Of a DNA stretch of 64,000 nt, positions 61,057-64,000 are shown one piece after another. The notes below the pieces were generated by a model. It did no database searches, was not told the DNA's origin, and saw only the letters and a list, made by a program, of their open reading frames with translations. Both the position numbers and the translations under genes were made by a program. How positions within the stretch are numbered: the stretch's first letter is position 1; every line of letters begins with the position of its first letter. Source of the DNA: Enterobacterales bacterium (lineage in GTDB: Bacteria; Pseudomonadota; Gammaproteobacteria; Enterobacterales; Enterobacteriaceae); the NCBI GenBank assembly GCA_015654925.1, contig JAATFX010000021.1, positions 1 through 64,000 of the forward strand. The letters are read 5' to 3'.

Positions 61057-61511
61057 ATGCAACATTCTCTGGGCTTAATCGAAGTGTCGGGACTGGCGCT
61101 GGCCATCACCGTCGCCGACGTGATGGCGAAAGCCGCATCGATCGGGTTAGTGGGGGTGGAGCGGACCAAGGGACTCGGCTGGATGCTGGTAAAAATCAAC
61201 GGCGATGTCGCCGCGGTAGGCGCGGCGCTGGCGGCCGGCGAGGCAACCGCCCGGCGTGGCCGGGGGTTTATTGCCAGCACCATCATCGCCCGCCCCGCCA
61301 ACGGAACCCGGACGCTGGCCATGGCGTCTCGCCGGCGCGTCGCGGCGGTACGGCCGCAACCCCGGAGGCCGCCGAACCCGCTGTCGCGGTAGCGGACCGG
61401 CCCGCGGCGGCCAAACCGACATGCAATCTCTGCGGCGATCCTTTGTGCGCCAGAAGCAAGGGAGAACCCCGCAACCGATGTCTTCATCACCAAAAAGCGT
61501 TATTGAGGTAA
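61057..61511 (+). pseudogene. pduK: Frameshifted pduK, shell protein with C-terminal iron-sulfur motif
   Basis: The BMC-H domain reads in one frame from MQHSLGLIEVSGLALAI to about ARPANGT near 61307. That frame then runs into Arg/Pro-rich noise and stops at 61392. From about 61308, the frame one base earlier continues DAGHGVSPARRGG, an Ala/Pro/Glu linker and CNLCGDPLC plus KGEPRNRC, the cysteine motif at the end of PduK, stopping at 61511. A single base lost from the C run at 61307-61309 would explain this. It may be a real mutation, which would leave a linker- and cluster-less PduK, or a sequencing error. The start at 61057 has GAGG upstream. Confidence 0.85.
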
Positions 61512-61516
61512 AGCGA

Positions 61517-62152
61517 ATGGATAACGATCAGATTACGTTGCTGACCGGCCACGTTATAGCACAAATGCGGCAGCGGTCTATTCCCGTGGGAATATCCAAT
61601 CGGCACGTGCATTTATCTGCGCGGGATTATCAACGCCTGTTTGCTCAGCAACCGCTTGCGGTTAAAAAAAACCTGCTGCAACCGGGCCAGTTTGCCGCCG
61701 AACAGACCCTCACGCTAAAAGGACCCAAGGGCCGGCTCACCGGGGTGCGGATATTGGGGCCGTTGCGCGAACAATCGCAAATCGAGATCTCCCGCACCGA
61801 TGCCCGGCTGCTTGGCATCACGGCGCCGCTGCGGTTATCGGGAAACTTGCAGGGCACCGCCGGCATTACCCTGATCGGCGATAGCGGCGAAATCACCCTG
61901 GATACGGGGGTCATTATCGCCCGGCGGCATATCCATATGTCGCCGCTGGATGCCGCGATATTCGGCGTCAGCCAGGGCGAGAACGTCAAAGTCGGAATTA
62001 GCGGCACCGGCAGAAAGCTGATCTTCGATGACGTTGCCATCCGCGTGGCCGACGGTATGCGCCTGGAAATGCATATCGATACCGACGAAGCCAACGCGGC
62101 GGATATCGGCGAGGGTAAATCCACGGCACGACTTATCCTCGCGCAGCCGTAA
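61517..62152 (+). CDS. pduL: Phosphate propanoyltransferase PduL
   Basis: This 211-residue protein has the paired zinc motifs GISNRHVHLS (near residue 25) and ARRHIHMSP (near 135) of PduL. It converts acyl-CoA and phosphate to acyl phosphate and recycles CoA inside the compartment. The first 20 residues (DNDQITLLTGHVIAQMRQR) form the amphipathic encapsulation helix. The ATG at 61517, with GAGG eight bases upstream, is five bases past the restored pduK stop. A longer open frame from 61256 overlaps pduK and is rejected. Confidence 0.93.
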   Translation: MDNDQITLLTGHVIAQMRQRSIPVGISNRHVHLSARDYQRLFAQQPLAVKKNLLQPGQFAAEQTLTLKGPKGRLTGVRILGPLREQSQIEISRTDARLLGITAPLRLSGNLQGTAGITLIGDSGEITLDTGVIIARRHIHMSPLDAAIFGVSQGENVKVGISGTGRKLIFDDVAIRVADGMRLEMHIDTDEANAADIGEGKSTARLILAQP

Positions 62153-62165
62153 CCGAGGTGAACCG

Positions 62166-62645
62166 ATGCTCGACTCCATCGTGGCCAGGGTGATCGCCAT
62201 ACTGCAACAGCGGGAAAAGAACACCCGGCTGGTCAATATGTCCGAATTGGCCGCCGGTTTATCCAAGACCGTTTATTTGCACCACGCGCAGTTGTATTTG
62301 CAATTGCCCGATTTGGGTTTTATCCACAGCCTGGCGGCTTATGACGCCCGCAATCCGGCCGTGGCGACCATTTTGGAGGCTTGGGCATTCGGCGTGCGTT
62401 TACGCCTGATGATCCATCGCCAGTTATTGGCCGCCCTGCCCCTACGCGAATTATTCCGCTTACCGGTATCGATCGTCGATCAATGGGAGACGCCGGTAAA
62501 TATAGCGGCACGGGGAAGTATCAGCTACGCCAACGTCATTTTATTACGCGACTGCTGGCTATTAATTGAAAGAGGGACATTTATCACCCCTCTGGCGCGG
62601 GATGTTCTGGGACAACAGAATATCAAACTTATATGGCGGGAATAA
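62166..62645 (+). CDS. pduM: Microcompartment assembly protein PduM
   Basis: The 159-residue protein matches PduM in length and place. It has a helical start ([18 protein letters not shown]), then SIVDQW and a C-terminal [16 protein letters not shown]. PduM is required for proper microcompartment assembly in Salmonella; its biochemical role is not settled. GAGGTG lies just upstream. Confidence 0.85.
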   Translation: MLDSIVARVIAILQQREKNTRLVNMSELAAGLSKTVYLHHAQLYLQLPDLGFIHSLAAYDARNPAVATILEAWAFGVRLRLMIHRQLLAALPLRELFRLPVSIVDQWETPVNIAARGSISYANVILLRDCWLLIERGTFITPLARDVLGQQNIKLIWRE

Positions 62646-62649
62646 GACG

Positions 62650-62928
62650 ATGCAAGTGGCAAAAGTGATCGGTTCGGTGGTGTCGACGCAAAAATCCGCA
62701 TCCCTGCTCGGCAAGAAGCTCATGGTCATCGCCTGGGTCAATACCGATGGCAGCGGACCCGCGCTACGCGAAACGCCGGCGGAGATCGCCGTGGATTCAG
62801 TGGGCGCGGGCGTCGGTGAATTGGTGCTGGTATCACGCGGATCGGCGGCCAGAAAGATATTTCCCGAGCCTAACCAGGCCATCGATCTGGCGATAGTCGG
62901 CATCATCGACACTATCGATCGTTTTTGA
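62650..62928 (+). CDS. pduN: Pentameric shell vertex protein PduN (EutN/CcmL family)
   Basis: This 92-residue BMC-P protein opens [23 protein letters not shown], has the [20 protein letters not shown] core and ends with a beta strand. Five copies cap each shell vertex. Follows pduM by four bases; the ATG at 62650 fits the family start, the longer frame from 62566 does not. Confidence 0.94.
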   Translation: MQVAKVIGSVVSTQKSASLLGKKLMVIAWVNTDGSGPALRETPAEIAVDSVGAGVGELVLVSRGSAARKIFPEPNQAIDLAIVGIIDTIDRF

Positions 62929-62957
62929 CCGCGGCCAACCCCGCAGGGAGAAGCAAC

Positions 62958-63155
62958 ATGCCGGACCATGATATTGCGGCTTTAATCCAAGAACATCGCG
63001 TATTACTTGACTATGCCGTCAGCGAGGCAATCGCCCAATATCGGGCATCGGCCGGCGGAATCAATATCGGCGGCAGCGCCGTTGACGACAATAATACCAA
63101 TACACCACGGGCTATTAATAGATCTGAATCAGGGGTTAACAATGAACAGCACTGA
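62958..63155 (+). CDS. Unrecognised 65-residue protein between pduN and pduP
   Basis: GGGAG lies before an ATG that opens a 65-residue frame. Residues about 4-30 (HDIAALIQEHRVLLDYAVSE) should form an amphipathic helix; the rest is Gly/Asn/Ser/Thr-rich and probably disordered. No family was recognised. It stands where pduO is found in B12-dependent loci and overlaps pduP by 14 bases. It might be a tether or cargo-adaptor for the shell, or a vestige; no function is asserted. Confidence 0.6.
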   Translation: MPDHDIAALIQEHRVLLDYAVSEAIAQYRASAGGINIGGSAVDDNNTNTPRAINRSESGVNNEQH

Positions 63156-64000
63156 GTTGGAAAACATGATCCGCACTATTCTTGCCGATAGTCTGCATAG
63201 CAAGAGTGACGCCCAAGAACCGCAAAACGCCATCTTCGGCCAGGTTGGCGATGCGATCGTGGCGGCCCAGGGCGCCTATACGCGCTACGCCGCCGAGACG
63301 CTAAAACTGCGCGCTAAAATCATCGCGGCCCTGCGGGAAGAACTCTCCCCGCTAATCGGCGAGATGTCCGAACGCGCCGCCGAAGAAACCGGCATGGGCA
63401 ATGCGCCGGATAAAATCAATAAAAACCGGGCGGCGCTGGATAATACCCCGGGCATAGAAGACTTAACCACCAGCGCCCTGACCGGCGACGGCGGCATGGT
63501 ATTGTTCGAGCTGTCGCCGTTTGGCGTGATCGGCGCCATCGCTCCCAGCACCAACCCCACCGAAACCATTATTAATAACACCATCAGCATGCTGGCGGCC
63601 GGCAATGCCGTCTATTTCAGTCCGCATCCCGGCGCCAAGCGCGTATCGCTCTGGTTAATCGAAAAAATCGAGGGGATCGTCTATCGCGCCAGCGGCATTC
63701 ACAACCTGGTGGTCACGGTGGCCGAACCCACGTTCGATGCCACGCGCGAAATGATGGCCCATCCGCGCATTGCGCTGCTGGCGGTGACCGGCGGCCCGGC
63801 CATTGTGGGCATGGCGATGACAACCGGCAAAAAGGTCATCGGGGCCGGCCCGGGCAATCCGCCGGTGCTGGTCGACGAAACCGCCTGCCCGATCAAAGCG
63901 GCCAAGGATATCGTCGACGGCGCGTCCTTTGACTACAACGTCCTGTGTATCGCGGAAAAAAGCGTTATCGTGGTCGAGAGCATCGCCGACCGGCTCATTG
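63142..64000 (+). CDS. pduP: CoA-acylating propionaldehyde dehydrogenase PduP (3' end beyond window)
   Basis: 286 codons are visible. The N-terminus STELENMIRTILADSL is the classic PduP encapsulation peptide, then a linker and the aldehyde dehydrogenase fold: FGVIGAIAPSTNPTET, VTGGPAIV, GAGPGNPPVLVD and catalytic Cys269 in YNVLCIAEK. It oxidises the aldehyde made by the diol dehydratase to acyl-CoA with NAD. AGGGG precedes the ATG at 63142. The remaining third of the gene, and any alcohol dehydrogenase or kinase, would lie further on. Confidence 0.94.
   Translation, partial: MNSTELENMIRTILADSLHSKSDAQEPQNAIFGQVGDAIVAAQGAYTRYAAETLKLRAKIIAALREELSPLIGEMSERAAEETGMGNAPDKINKNRAALDNTPGIEDLTTSALTGDGGMVLFELSPFGVIGAIAPSTNPTETIINNTISMLAAGNAVYFSPHPGAKRVSLWLIEKIEGIVYRASGIHNLVVTVAEPTFDATREMMAHPRIALLAVTGGPAIVGMAMTTGKKVIGAGPGNPPVLVDETACPIKAAKDIVDGASFDYNVLCIAEKSVIVVESIADRLI

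Noticed and set aside
61240..61330. Programmed -1 frameshifting in pduK
   Set aside because: No in-frame slippery heptamer with downstream structure was seen near the junction; a one-base deletion in a C run is simpler. Kept open only as a test.
61256..62152. Long open frame reading as a 298-residue protein
   Set aside because: Its first 87 residues are out-of-frame pduK sequence; the family start of PduL with a ribosome site is at 61517.
1..64000. CRISPR arrays, tRNA, rRNA, insertion sequences, phage genes
   Set aside because: Looked for direct repeats with regular spacers, cloverleaf-like sequences, transposase motifs and integrase motifs; none was convincing.

Overview
The window reads as chromosomal DNA of a gammaproteobacterium. 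It is GC-rich in genes and AT-rich between them, with tight operons, many ATGA stop/start overlaps and Shine-Dalgarno sites. Close matches to PduA/B/J/K/L/M/N/P, YhfZ, NimR/NimT and SsuE families point to Enterobacterales. A Sodalis/Pectobacteriaceae-like lineage is a guess only. No rRNA, tRNA, replication, ribosomal, phage, IS or CRISPR element was recognised. Nearly every gene is a transporter, catabolic enzyme or local regulator, so this is a run of accessory uptake and catabolism cassettes.

Layout. (1) 1-9.2 kb: sugar/hexitol module. A mannose-family PTS (EIIA, EIIB, EIIC, EIID) follows a mannitol-1-phosphate 5-dehydrogenase-family gene and is followed by a LacI regulator. Divergent from it are a long class I mannose-6-phosphate isomerase, an AGE-family epimerase and a truncated zinc alcohol dehydrogenase. 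The intergenic region holds paired operator-like sites and a CRP-like site. (2) 9.8-20.3 kb: Opp/Dpp-type ABC importer, two acyl-CoA-dehydrogenase-fold flavoproteins, an NtaA/DszA-type monooxygenase, a leaderless binding-protein-like gene and an SsuE flavin reductase; probably an organosulfur or related C-S/C-N oxidation route. (3) 20.4-28.8 kb: LysR regulator, Liv-type importer, an L-2-amino-thiazoline-4-carboxylate hydrolase and an N-carbamoyl amino-acid amidohydrolase, which together look like an ATC-to-cysteine pathway; a GntR regulator follows. (4) 28.8-35.0 kb: two tandem nitrate/sulfonate/taurine-type ABC importers behind an Asp/Glu-racemase-superfamily enzyme. (5) 35.4-39.0 kb: old yellow enzyme with divergent ArsR regulator, and a NimR/NimT regulator-exporter pair. 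(6) 39.0-46.6 kb: ferric-type ABC importer with LeuC/LeuD paralogues, a dienelactone hydrolase and a VOC protein. (7) 46.9-54.7 kb: four-carbon acid sugar catabolism (DUF1537 kinase, PdxA2, SDR, HIBADH, FAD oxidase) divergent from an MFS carrier and a YhfZ-family regulator. (8) 55.0-64.0 kb: bacterial microcompartment operon, cut by the window end.

The microcompartment is the most striking part. Its order A-B-[enzyme]-J-K-L-M-N-x-P is that of the vitamin B12-dependent 1,2-propanediol (pdu) operon. The B12 diol dehydratase and its reactivase (PduCDE/GH) are replaced by a glycyl radical diol dehydratase, its radical-SAM activase and a glycerol/propanediol channel. The glycyl radical enzyme carries an internal Ala/Pro-rich insert with an amphipathic helix resembling an encapsulation peptide. 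pduK is split by a frameshift, and an unrecognised 65-residue ORF stands where pduO would be. Glycyl-radical-enzyme microcompartments (GRM) are a known class, so the novelty lies in the arrangement and these details.
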